Positions 25,243 through 36,004 of a stretch of DNA of 64,000 bases are shown in pieces. Source of the DNA: an uncultured Gemmatimonadales bacterium (GTDB lineage: Bacteria; Gemmatimonadota; Gemmatimonadetes; Longimicrobiales; Gaopeijiaceae). Each line of letters opens with the position of its first letter. Position 1 is the first letter of the stretch. Location of the stretch: contig CALFPJ010000095.1 of the NCBI GenBank assembly GCA_937919655.1, positions 1 through 64,000 of the forward strand, given 5' to 3'. The notes beneath the pieces are model-generated. The model made no database searches, had not been told where the DNA came from, and saw only the letters and a program-made list of their open reading frames with translations. The position numbers and the translations under genes were made by a program.

Positions 25243-26988
25243 CAACGGTTGGCCTCCAGCGGTAGGACGTCCAGCGGACTGACGAGCAAGACATCGGTAC
25301 GCGCACGAAGACGCTCAAGCAGCTGGTACTTATGGCCAGCTCCGAACGTGATCAGGATCCGCTTGCCCCGGTATTCGCGAATGGTCCGGTCCACGTTGCG
25401 GTAGTGTTCCACGTTGATGTTGGTCCAGCCGCCGGGACCGATCATGTCGTTCTGATATTCGTCGTAGAGCGCTGCGGTCGCCTTGTAGCGCTGGTCGTAC
25501 GCGTCGGAATGGATGTAGACGGGATCGTCCTCCGCGCCGTCCGGGGCACCGAGCTGCATACCGACCTCCATGAGTCGCCGTTCATATTCATCTCTCACCC
25601 CGGCCCATCGCTCGTCGCTGACGAACTCCGCGATGCGGGCGTTACGGAGGTCGGACATCTCGAGGATCCATCCGGCGCACGGGACGATTTCGAAGCCCGC
25701 TTCGGCCGACAAGCGGAGAATCAGGTCTGTGTACTCGGGGAAACGCTGCACCCGAGGGTCCTCGATCACGTCCCTCACTCTGAGGTCCCGCTCAATGCGT
25801 TCCCAGCGGTCGGGCGCGATCTCCGCACAGACCACGTCTGGCGCGAAGCTGCGGATGGTCTGTTCTACCTGCTCGAGCCCCCAAAGCTCGCTCGACCTGT
25901 GCGATGCGTGGATCATGCCCATGACCGCCACTTCGGTGACGGGCGCCCCCGGCTCCGACAAGACCGGAACGTTCCTTGGGTCGTCCCTCCACTCATCCGG
26001 AATCGAGATCACGGTCAGCCGATGCACGCCCTCCGATGAGACCCACAATTCATGTCCCGACGGATGCACAGCCATCACAATCGGGGTGTCCGGCAAGGGG
26101 ATCCTCTGGATCACGAGGCCGCTAGAGAGGTCGATGACCGAGACGTCGTGGCTAGCCGTGTTGTTCACGAATGCCAGGCGACCGTTCGGGCCACGACCAA
26201 CGAAAACGGCGATTCGCCGATGCCTTCGGTCAACTCGCCCACGACGAGGTGTGAGGCCGTGTTGATGAAGACGATCTTGTTCTCGCCACGCACCACGACT
26301 GCGTACTCTTCGTCCCCCCGAAGCACTGCACCGCCGCTCGGGTGGGTACCGACCTGCACCGTATCAATCACACGGTCGTTGAAGAGATCGATGATGGTCA
26401 CCGTGCCGTCCGCGTACCCAGGGACGAACGCGAGACGGCCGTCAGAGGTTACGGCGGCAGGGAAGGGACGATCACCCGTGGGGTAACTCTCCACGAAGGT
26501 GAAGCCAGCCCCGTCGAACACGTGCATCGAATCTGCCTGCTCGACCGAGACCAGGTATCTGTCCCCGGGGTACGGCCCGATGATCAACGAGGGGCCAGCC
26601 TTGTGCCGCGATCGCCCCCGAGAGGACTGCCGCTACGCGCGTAGCGGGCGATGCCTCCTGCCTGAAAGCGCGCGACCGCGAGGTCCTTTCCGTTAGGAAG
26701 GGGCACGACGCCGAGGGGTGTGCCCGGAACGGAGATTGTCCCTGCAATCGAGTGGTCGATCGCGTCGATCAGCGTGATGCGGTCTTCACCCGCGGTTGCG
26801 ACGTAGGCCGTTCGGCCATCCTCGGAAAAGGAGATCTGGTGCGGGTTCTGGCCGATGTCCAACTGGGCGACGATCTGGAAGTCTTGAGGCTCCGCGCGCG
26901 GGGTGACGTTGCATGCGGCAAGCGCCAGGCACAAAGCGAGACTGCGGACTTGGCGGTAGGGGCCGACCGACCTAGTGTGAGTTCTCAT
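25242..26988 (-). pseudogene. YVTN beta-propeller lipoprotein fused to a TraB/GumN-like domain, two frameshifts
   Basis: Read in three frames this is one long gene. Frame one (26988 to about 26600) has a lipoprotein signal (VRSLALCLALAAC) and propeller blades (NPHQISFSEDGRTAYVATAG). Frame two (about 26605 to 26190) continues with RPFPAAVTSDGRLAFVPGYA. Frame three (about 26190 to 25242) has a last blade (NNTASHDVSVIDLSSGLVIQ) and then a TraB/GumN-like domain, VAVMGMIHASHRSS, APDVVCAEIAPDRW, KRILITFGAGHKYQ. The joins near 26600 and 26185 each need a one-base shift. The third part alone could be expressed as 308 residues from a GTG at 26168. Sequencing error is a fair alternative to true inactivation. 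Confidence 0.65.
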
Positions 26989-27099
26989 GCGTGCAGCTTG
27001 AGACGTATGGGGCGGCGCGGCAAGCGAGCGGGTTGGCCGCACCTCGAAGGTTGGCGAAGCGAGCGGAGCTGGCCTCCGGAGTGTGCCACGAAGCTGTAC

Positions 27100-28956
27100 T
27101 CAGGCGCCCGGCACGACGGGCAGCAACACGTAGGAGGGCCGCCCGGCATCGTGGAAGATCGTCTGTTCGGCTGCACGCAGGGTCGCGTCGGTCCCGAACG
27201 GTGCACCCGTGTTCGGATTGCGGTCGAAGCGGGGAAAGTTACTGCTCGAGATCTCCACGCGAATGCGGTGCCCAGGAAGAAAGACGTTGCTCGTCGCAAG
27301 AAGATCAATGGTCAGTTGAACCGGCTCGCCCGGCGCCATGAGCTCCGGACGGCGGAGGTCGTTCCTGTACCGAGCGCGCAAGATTCCGTCCGTGAGCGTA
27401 CGTGCCGTCCCATCGGGGAAGACGTCGATGAGCTTGCCCGTGAAGTCGGTGTCTGCTGCGGAGGACGTGACCCAAAGTGTGAGGCCGACGTAGCCCGTCA
27501 CCTCCAACGGCGCCGAAAGCGCATCGCTTGTGAACACGAGGACGTCAGGGCGGGTCCCCATTTCTGTCGGATCCGACGGCGCCCGAGAGTACCCCGACAT
27601 TGCTCCGGTCGGCACCGGATTCGCGGGGTCGTAGAGGTAACGGTGCGGTGTCTCGTCCCCTGGGGGCGTCACGTCCAGCGATCCATCATCGACGGACGCT
27701 CCGGGCGCGGAGGCACCCGCCTCGCTCCGGTTGCGTAGGTAGTATCGCGTCGGGACGGCTCGGCTGAGCGGCCATTCTTGCTCATCCCGCCACGCGTTCA
27801 CGCCCATCACGAAGATTCTCACCGGGGGCGCGTCCATCACGGCAGCGTCGCCATCCCTAAGCCAATAGTCGAACCAATTCCGCAGGAGGCCCTCGTAGTC
27901 CAGCCCAGCCGACGCGCCGAAATCGGTATCGTCGATCGAGGTGGAGGCGAGGGTCGGGCCGGAGTGCGTCCAAGGGCCAACAATAAGGCGTTGGCCATCC
28001 CGGGCCCGTGCGGTCGCCGCGCGCGCACGAATTCCGCGGAAGTTCTCCAGCGTGCCCTTCAGGAGTGTGTCGTACCACCCCGTGACGTGGAGCGCCGGGG
28101 TCTCGAATCGATCGTGCCGCAGTCCGATGTCGTAGGTCTCCCAGAATTCGTCGTAGCTCGGGTGAGCGAGCATGTCGTAGTAGCCCGGCGCGAGCGTAGG
28201 CAGATCCTGGACGGCGATCGTTTTCAGGGGCATGTGGTACATCCACTCCGTGTTCAGGAGTGCTCGTTCTTCCTCCGACAGGCCGACCGGCCCGTCGCGC
28301 TCTGCAAACGAGGCTCCGGCGGCGCGTCTCCGCACGTCCGCCGCCTGGCCAAGATTCCACCCGAGCCCATCTGAGAGGTAGAACGCACCCCCCTGGAAGA
28401 CCATGTCGTACCGGCTCGTGTAAGAAGAGCTAGGCGCGATTGCAACGAGGTGGGGCGGTGCCTGGCCAGCAGCCGTCAGTTGGGTCGTGGCGGCGTAACT
28501 CGCTCCGTACATGCCCACGCGCCCGTTCACGTAGGGGAGTGCTGCGGCCCACTCGACTGAGTCGTACCCGTCCTCGGCCTCGTCGTGTGGTACGGCGACA
28601 CCGTCCGATGTGTATCGGCCCCGCGTGTCCTGGGCGACGACCACGTAGCCCTGGCTAGCCCATTCCTGATACTGGCCCGGAAAGCGACCGCCGACCTTCG
28701 AATACGGCGTCCGACGCAGAATGGCCGGAAAACGACCGGGCGCGTCCGGTCGGTAAACGTCGGCACGCAGCACGACCCCGTCGCGCATGGCCGCAGGCAC
28801 GTTCTTCTCCACGACGACGGAGTACGCGGCGGCGCGGCCAGGTCGTGCATCCTCGGTGCCGCAGGCCAGCAGCGTCGAGGCAGCGAACAGGGTGCACAGC
28901 GTGACCCAATGTGCGCGGCGTGGTAGCGGGGCGGCCAGCGGTCGAGTGAACACCAT
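27100..28956 (-). CDS. CocE/NonD-family (S15-like) hydrolase, lipoprotein
   Basis: A 618-residue exported alpha/beta hydrolase. The ATG at 28956 is preceded by AAGGA at a normal distance and starts a signal ending in the lipobox STLLAC. The longer frame back to 29115 would encode the tandem repeats and is rejected. Catalytic residues are the Ser in GRVGMYGASYAATTQ, the Asp in VTGWYDTLLKG and the His in IVGPWTHSGPT. The C-terminal third is the jelly-roll domain of X-Pro dipeptidyl-peptidases and cocaine esterase (RIRVEISSSNFPRFDRNPNT). It acts on peptides or esters, and the substrate is unknown. Confidence 0.9.
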   Translation of the reverse strand: MVFTRPLAAPLPRRAHWVTLCTLFAASTLLACGTEDARPGRAAAYSVVVEKNVPAAMRDGVVLRADVYRPDAPGRFPAILRRTPYSKVGGRFPGQYQEWASQGYVVVAQDTRGRYTSDGVAVPHDEAEDGYDSVEWAAALPYVNGRVGMYGASYAATTQLTAAGQAPPHLVAIAPSSSYTSRYDMVFQGGAFYLSDGLGWNLGQAADVRRRAAGASFAERDGPVGLSEEERALLNTEWMYHMPLKTIAVQDLPTLAPGYYDMLAHPSYDEFWETYDIGLRHDRFETPALHVTGWYDTLLKGTLENFRGIRARAATARARDGQRLIVGPWTHSGPTLASTSIDDTDFGASAGLDYEGLLRNWFDYWLRDGDAAVMDAPPVRIFVMGVNAWRDEQEWPLSRAVPTRYYLRNRSEAGASAPGASVDDGSLDVTPPGDETPHRYLYDPANPVPTGAMSGYSRAPSDPTEMGTRPDVLVFTSDALSAPLEVTGYVGLTLWVTSSAADTDFTGKLIDVFPDGTARTLTDGILRARYRNDLRRPELMAPGEPVQLTIDLLATSNVFLPGHRIRVEISSSNFPRFDRNPNTGAPFGTDATLRAAEQTIFHDAGRPSYVLLPVVPGA

Positions 28957-29062
28957 GTAGCACGTTCCTTGAGTGGGGCGGGCCTGCGCAAGCTGGTCAA
29001 ACGACGGGTGTCGTTGCATTGCGGCAAGAGCCCGGTTCGTCACCTCGTCATTCCCCGCGATG

Positions 29063-29152
29063 TTCGCCCAACGTGGTCCCGCGGCCGATTCTTCGTTCGC
29101 CCACCGTGGTCCCACAGCCCTTTGTCCGTTGGCGAAACGTAGTCCCGCTGCC
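29063..29152. repeat. Three diverged copies of a 33-bp tandem repeat
   Basis: Copies start at 29063, 29096 and 29129 (exact 33-base period), built around TTCGCCCAACGTGGTCCCGC with changes. They lie in the 247-base divergent gap between the CocE-like and deacetylase-like genes. A period of 11 codons keeps reading frames open on both strands, but no frame has a credible start or partner. Confidence 0.65.
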
Positions 29153-29203
29153 TATGCTCGTTTCCAGACTTAGAGGTAGGGGACTGGCCACGAGGAGAGC
29201 GTA

Positions 29204-30232
29204 GTGACCACGCGTAGAGAGTTTATCGTCGAGGCATCGCACGGTGTCGCAGGACTTGGCCTGGCCTCGCTTGTCCCCGCGTTCGGCTGTGCGCCCGCTG
29301 CCCGCTCCGTGGCTCTGGCGAGTGGGACGGGGTTCGTGTACGATGCCAGATCGCTGGCGCACGTCGTGCCGCCTGCCAGTAGCGGGGCCCCTCGACCCGA
29401 GGTCGCCGCCCGTTTGGTTCGAATCCTTGAGGTGCTCAACGAACGTGGCCTAGTCGACGAGATGAGTCCGCTCGCGGCCGCAGCAGACCCCACACCCTAC
29501 ATCGACGCGCATCACACACCGGAGCACGTCGCGGGCATCCGCCAGATCGAAGTGACCGGACCCATCGCCGAACTCGCGGTCGCTGGAGCGCTTGGCGCGG
29601 TAGATGCGGTAGCCCGTGGAGATGTGCGCAATGCCTTTTGCGCCGTCCGCCCCCCGGGGCACCACGCGAACAACACGGGCAAAGAAGAGGGGTTTTGTTA
29701 CTACAACAACGCGGCGATCGCCGCACGATACGCGCAACAGGCGCACGGCTTTGAGAAGGTCCTCATCATCGACTGGGACTATCACCACGGGAACGCGACG
29801 CAGAACACGTTCTATGACGATCCCTCGGTGCTGTTTTACTCAACGCATGACTGGGCCGCCTACCCAGAGACGGGGGACCCCTCCCTCCAAGGCAGCGGAG
29901 AAGGGACGGGCTCGAACATCAATGTGCACTTGGATTGTGGCTCCCGAGACATCGACATGCTGCGCGCGTGGGACGAGCAGCTCGAGCCCGCTGTTGCCGC
30001 GTTCGACCCCGACTTCATCATCCTGTGCGCCGGCTTCGACAGCCGTCAGGACGACCTGCTGGGCTGTTTTGATGTCACGGACGACGCCTTCCGGCGCATG
30101 ACCCGCAAGGCCAAGGAGTTCGCCGACACGTGCTGCGAAGGTCGGGTCGTGTCGCTGTTGGAGGGCGGTTACAACATTGATGGGCTGGCGCTCGCGACCG
30201 CTGCACATGTAGAGACGTTGCTGGAAGGGTAG
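29204..30232 (+). CDS. Histone-deacetylase-family enzyme with a Tat signal and lipobox
   Basis: A 342-residue zinc amidohydrolase of the acetoin-utilisation/HDAC superfamily. The metal and charge-relay motifs are complete: RPPGHHANNTGKEEGFCYYN (paired His), IDWDYHHGNATQ (Asp and His ligands), CAGFDSRQDD (Asp ligand) and LEGGYNIDG. The start GTG at 29204 follows GAGGAGAG. The N-terminus has twin arginines (MTTRREFIVEASHGV) and a hydrophobic stretch ending SLVPAFGC, so the folded enzyme is probably exported by Tat and lipid-anchored. Bacterial relatives deacetylate polyamines or small amides. An exported one would act on external acetylated substrates. Confidence 0.87.
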   Translation: MTTRREFIVEASHGVAGLGLASLVPAFGCAPAARSVALASGTGFVYDARSLAHVVPPASSGAPRPEVAARLVRILEVLNERGLVDEMSPLAAAADPTPYIDAHHTPEHVAGIRQIEVTGPIAELAVAGALGAVDAVARGDVRNAFCAVRPPGHHANNTGKEEGFCYYNNAAIAARYAQQAHGFEKVLIIDWDYHHGNATQNTFYDDPSVLFYSTHDWAAYPETGDPSLQGSGEGTGSNINVHLDCGSRDIDMLRAWDEQLEPAVAAFDPDFIILCAGFDSRQDDLLGCFDVTDDAFRRMTRKAKEFADTCCEGRVVSLLEGGYNIDGLALATAAHVETLLEG

Positions 30233-30273
30233 GGGGGCCATACAAGCTTGCCTGCCCAGGCGAGCCGCCGATC

Positions 30274-32220
<1,947 letters not shown>

Positions 32221-32326
32221 AAGACGGGGAATGTATCACCGTTTCGGGTTGGGACGGGATCGTCGCGGCGCACGGCTCCCGGCAAGGGCGCTTCGCGGGA
32301 GCGGGGTTTTCGGCGGCTAACCGTTA

Positions 32327-32866
32327 CTTACTCCGGGATTCCTTCATTTTCGTTCGCTCCGCTCCGAGGCAAAGCCTCGAGCCTTGCCAGGATCCGTGCG
32401 TCGCGACGCTCCCTCCCCGGCAGGTGGACGATTTTCGAGGACACGGGTTTTGTGGCGATCGAGCCGTCGCGGCCGACTCCTGTCCGGGTAGGTGCCGCGA
32501 TGGTTGGACCAACGACCCCGCTCTCCCTCCTCCCGCCGCCGCCCCGTCCTGACAAGCACGAATAGCCCTACGCACCAGGCCGGCAACCCCCGTGCCGCCC
32601 AGCGCGAACAGCCACAAACAGCAGCCGGGCGCCACAACCCCCGTGCCGCCCAGCGCGAACAGCCACAAGCAGCAGCCGGGCACCACCCCCCCGTGCCTCC
32701 CCAACGTGACTGGCCGCGAGGAGCAGGCGGGCACTTCCTCACCGCGAGGCTCGAGGCCCCGCCTCGGAGCGAAGTGAACGAGAATGAATGGATTCTGGAG
32801 TAAGCAACAATTAGCCCCCCGAACCCCAGCCAAAGCGCAGCGCCCTCGCGGAGAGGAAGTACCCGC
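32327..32866. repeat. Nested long inverted repeats in non-coding DNA
   Basis: Arms at 32327-32385 and 32746-32804 are reverse complements at about 48 of 59 positions without gaps, most changes being transitions. A second pair, 32727-32749 and 32844-32866, matches at 21 of 23 (GCGGGCACTTCCTCACCGCG against its complement). Together they cover the heart of the 772-base gap (32221-32992) between the ABC-F gene and the Bat operon. The transition-type differences suggest old, possibly RNA-structured, repeats rather than a fresh insertion. No transposase or credible gene lies inside. Confidence 0.7.
32585..32700. repeat. 51-bp tandem repeat, two copies plus a partial third
   Basis: Copies at 32585-32635 and 32636-32686 are nearly identical (CCCGTGCCGCCCAGCGCGAA, then CAGCCACAAACAGCAGCCGG). 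The first 14 bases or so of a third copy follow. They sit inside the large inverted repeat. A period of 17 codons lets frames stay open (for example LWLFALGGTGV on the minus strand), but no supporting start, ribosome site or family was found. Confidence 0.75.
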
Positions 32867-32992
32867 CCGTTCCGAAGACCGAACCATCAACGCCCAGCAA
32901 CCCTTCACAGACGGAAAGCATCCATTACCATACCGCTGCAAGACTACGTCTGTAATCACACTGTTTTCGCGCCCGACCAACCCAGACCTTAA

Positions 32993-33994
32993 ATGACCGA
33001 ATCAAGAAGCCTCGATATCGAGGTCATCCAACAGAAGATCCAGCAGGAAAGCGCCTTTGTGGAGCGTCTGCTCACGGAGGTTGGCCGCGTCATCGTCGGG
33101 CAATCGACCATGATCGAGCGTCTGCTCATCGGGCTCCTCGCGGATGGCCATGTGCTCATGGAGGGCGTGCCGGGTCTCGCGAAGACGCTCACGGTGAAAA
33201 CACTGGCCGAGGCGATCGACACGAAGTTCCGGCGCCTGCAGTTCACGCCTGACCTTTTGCCTGCGGATCTGATCGGGACTTTGATCTTCGATCCCAAGGA
33301 TCAGGAGTTCAAAACCAAGAAGGGGCCGATCTTCGCCAACATCATTTTGGCTGACGAGATCAACCGTTCCCCGGCCAAGGTGCAGGCGGCGTTGCTCGAG
33401 GCGATGCAGGAGCATCAGGTGACCATCGGCGAGAACAGCTACAAGCTCGACGATCCGTTCCTCGTGCTCGCGACGCAGAACCCGATCGAGCAGGAGGGCA
33501 CTTACCCGCTGCCCGAGGCTCAGGTCGACCGCTTCATGTTAAAGCTGTCCGTTGAGTATCCGACCGGGGACGAAGAGCTGCTGATCATGCGGCGTATGTC
33601 GGCGGGTCCGCCGGAGCCCGTGAAGCCTGTCGTGACCCCGGACGAGATCATTCGCGCACGGGCAGCCACGCAGATGATTTATATGGATCAGCAGGTTGAG
33701 CGCTACATCGTGAATCTGGTGCTCGCCACGCGTGATCCGGCGAAGTACGGCATGAACGATCTGGCCGACCTCATCTCTTATGGCGCGTCGCCGCGGGCGA
33801 CGATCTGCCTCGCGAAGACGGCCCGCGCGCATGCGTTCCTGCAGCGCCGTGGCTTTGTGACGCCGGACGACGTGCGAGCGATGGGTATGGACGTGCTGCG
33901 ACACCGAGTACTCGTCACCTACGAAGCGGAGGCTGAAGAGGTCACTCCGGAGGACGTCGTTCAGCGCATTCTGGACCGCGTCGAAGTGCCCTAG
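32993..33994 (+). CDS. MoxR-type AAA+ ATPase
   Basis: A 333-residue AAA+ chaperone-like ATPase, first gene of the Bat operon. Walker A is EGVPGLAKTLTVKTLA, Walker B ANIILADEINRSPAKVQ, sensor 1 LVLATQNPIEQEGTYPLPE. It probably remodels or activates the von Willebrand domain proteins encoded downstream, as in other MoxR-VWA systems. The ATG at 32993 is the only sensible start, and the next gene follows after 13 bases. The upstream region is the long repeat block. I see no clear promoter. Confidence 0.93.
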   Translation: MTESRSLDIEVIQQKIQQESAFVERLLTEVGRVIVGQSTMIERLLIGLLADGHVLMEGVPGLAKTLTVKTLAEAIDTKFRRLQFTPDLLPADLIGTLIFDPKDQEFKTKKGPIFANIILADEINRSPAKVQAALLEAMQEHQVTIGENSYKLDDPFLVLATQNPIEQEGTYPLPEAQVDRFMLKLSVEYPTGDEELLIMRRMSAGPPEPVKPVVTPDEIIRARAATQMIYMDQQVERYIVNLVLATRDPAKYGMNDLADLISYGASPRATICLAKTARAHAFLQRRGFVTPDDVRAMGMDVLRHRVLVTYEAEAEEVTPEDVVQRILDRVEVP

Positions 33995-34007
33995 GGAATT
34001 CCGAGCG

Positions 34008-34886
34008 ATGATTCCCCGCGAGATCCTCAAGCAGGTTCGGCGCATCGAGATCTCCACCCGCGGCCTCGTCAACGAGGTCTTCTCGGGTGAGTACCACTCG
34101 GTGTTCAAGGGCCGCGGCATGAATTTCGCCGAGGTCCGGGAATATCAGTACGGGGACGACGTTCGCAGTATCGACTGGAACGTGACGGCCCGGGCTGGCT
34201 CGCCGTTCGTGAAGATCTTCGAGGAAGAACGAGAGCTGACGGTCATGCTGGTGGTGGACGTGAGCGCCTCTGGTGACTTCGGCACGCGCGCGCGACTCAA
34301 GAGCCAGGTAGCCGTCGAGATTTGTGCGCTCCTCGCGTTCAGCGCGATCAAGAACAACGACAAGGTCGGCCTGGTCATCTTCTCCGACCACGTCGAGAAG
34401 TTCGTTCCGCCCCGGAAAGGCCGGCGCCACGTACTGCGTGTGATTCGCGAGCTGCTCTATCACCAACCGACCGGACGTGGCACGGACATCACGACCGCGC
34501 TCGAATACGTGGCACATATCCAGCGCAAGCGAGCCGTCACGTTTTTGGTCTCTGACTTCCGCGATGAGGGCTTCGATAAGGCGCTTGCTGTCGCTGGACG
34601 CCGACACGACCTGATTGCGGTCCGTCTGGGCGATGCACGTGAGGAAGAGCTGCCGCCGCTTGGGTTGCTGGAACTCGAAGACCCTGAGACCGGGCAGCGC
34701 GTGGTGGTGAATACCTCTGATGCCGGGTTCCGCACGGCGTTCCAGGACTTCGGTCGCAAGCGGCGAGAGGTTCTGGATAAGCTCTTTCGCCGGAGCCGGG
34801 TGGACGTCATCGACATTCAGACCGGCGAGCCGTATGTGCGTCCGCTCATGCGCTTCTTCAAAGAGCGCATGCGGAGGCGCGGATGA
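34008..34886 (+). CDS. DUF58 domain protein (VWA-like)
   Basis: A 292-residue cytosolic protein. It has the DUF58 core FKGRGMNFAEVREYQYGDDV, RSIDWNVTARAGSPFVKIFE, and a degenerate von Willebrand A fold (LVVDVSASGDFGTRARLKSQ) keeping a DxSxS-type start. Found almost always next to MoxR, it is thought to be the ATPase's client or adaptor. Its last four bases overlap the following gene as ATGA. Confidence 0.92.
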   Translation: MIPREILKQVRRIEISTRGLVNEVFSGEYHSVFKGRGMNFAEVREYQYGDDVRSIDWNVTARAGSPFVKIFEEERELTVMLVVDVSASGDFGTRARLKSQVAVEICALLAFSAIKNNDKVGLVIFSDHVEKFVPPRKGRRHVLRVIRELLYHQPTGRGTDITTALEYVAHIQRKRAVTFLVSDFRDEGFDKALAVAGRRHDLIAVRLGDAREEELPPLGLLELEDPETGQRVVVNTSDAGFRTAFQDFGRKRREVLDKLFRRSRVDVIDIQTGEPYVRPLMRFFKERMRRRG

Positions 34887-36004
34887 TTCGGACTGCGGCT
34901 GCGTTCGTGTGCGTATGCCTCGTGGCCGTCCCGGCGGCATTGTCCGCGCAATCCCGAGTCACCACGAATGTGGATACCACCTTGGTCACGGTCGGCGACC
35001 GGATCACGATGACGGTTTCGGTGGAGCACCCGACGGGGGCACAGGTCGTTTGGCCCGACTCGGTGGACCTCTATCCCTTCGAGGTTCTCGATGCGCGGCT
35101 AGCTCCACCTACAACGACTCCTGGCGGCGCCCGGACTTCGGCGGTGATTACGGTCACAGCGTTCGAGTTGGGTGAGCTGGAGCTGCCGAGTCTCGAGCTT
35201 GAAGTTGTTTCTGCCGATGGCACTTCGGAAATGCTGCGGACGGATCGGTTTGGCATCGAGGTGTTGAGCGTCGGAGCGGATGAGGGTGGGGACATTCGCG
35301 GGATCCGCGGTCCGCTCAGCATCCCTATCGGGGTCGTCATCATCGTGGGCTGGGTGCTCATCCTTCTGGTCCTGTTGTTGCTCGCCTATGTGTTCTGGCG
35401 CTACCGGCGTGGCAGAGGGACCAAGGCAGCGCCGGCCAAACCACGGGCGCCGCCTGTACCCGCGTGGGTTGCAGCGCTGGCGGCACTTGATGCGGTCGAA
35501 GCGTCGCAAATGCTCCCGCGCGGTGAGGTGAAGGAATACCACATTGCCGTGTCCGAGATCGTGCGACGTTACGTAGAAGAGCGCTTCCACGTGGACGCAT
35601 TAGAAATGACCACCAGGGAGGTCATGAGCGGCCTTGAGAAGGCGCGGGTGGACGCGGTGTTTCGGCAGGATTTACGCCGCTTTCTGGATCAATGCGACAT
35701 GGTGAAGTTCGCCAAGGCTCGGCCAGATGCGGATGCCTCTCGGGCGCTGCTGATCCTGGGTCGTGCACTCATCGAGGGCTCGATCCCTGTCGCCGGGGCC
35801 ACGGAAGCACCCGTGGACGAGCAGGACCCGGCGCCAGATGTCATCGATTTGGACGACCTCGCGCCTGTCACGCCAGCAGATGCGGGCGCCGCTGCTCTCG
35901 AACCCTCGACGCCTGAAGACGCGGCTGCCCCGGAGCCCCCGACGGCTCGGGACGCCGCGACCCCCGCTCAGTCCGCCCCCGACAACACGGGGCTCGCTTC
36001 CTGA
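34883..36004 (+). CDS. Membrane protein of the Bat operon (DUF4381/BatD-like layout)
   Basis: A 373-residue protein with a cleavable signal (FVCVCLVAVPAALSAQ), an extracytoplasmic beta domain (RVTTNVDTTLVTVGDRITMT), one transmembrane segment (GVVIIVGWVLILLVLLLLAY), and a cytosolic part with EVKEYHIAVSEIVRRYVEER. A proline/alanine-rich acidic tail ends it. The layout fits proteins that sit between DUF58 and BatA in such operons. The biochemical role is unknown. It overlaps BatA by one base (TGATG). Confidence 0.8.
   Translation: MIRTAAAFVCVCLVAVPAALSAQSRVTTNVDTTLVTVGDRITMTVSVEHPTGAQVVWPDSVDLYPFEVLDARLAPPTTTPGGARTSAVITVTAFELGELELPSLELEVVSADGTSEMLRTDRFGIEVLSVGADEGGDIRGIRGPLSIPIGVVIIVGWVLILLVLLLLAYVFWRYRRGRGTKAAPAKPRAPPVPAWVAALAALDAVEASQMLPRGEVKEYHIAVSEIVRRYVEERFHVDALEMTTREVMSGLEKARVDAVFRQDLRRFLDQCDMVKFAKARPDADASRALLILGRALIEGSIPVAGATEAPVDEQDPAPDVIDLDDLAPVTPADAGAAALEPSTPEDAAAPEPPTARDAATPAQSAPDNTGLAS

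Noticed and set aside
28957-29115. N-terminal extension of the CocE-like gene
   Set aside because: It translates the 33-bp repeats. The ATG at 28956 has a ribosome site and a proper lipoprotein signal.
29063-29152. CRISPR-like array
   Set aside because: The three copies are directly adjacent with no spacers, and no cas genes are present.
32324-32980. 218-residue open frame on the minus strand across the repeat block
   Set aside because: Its content is the translated tandem and inverted repeats, with no start signals and no recognisable fold. Open frames also exist on the other strand.
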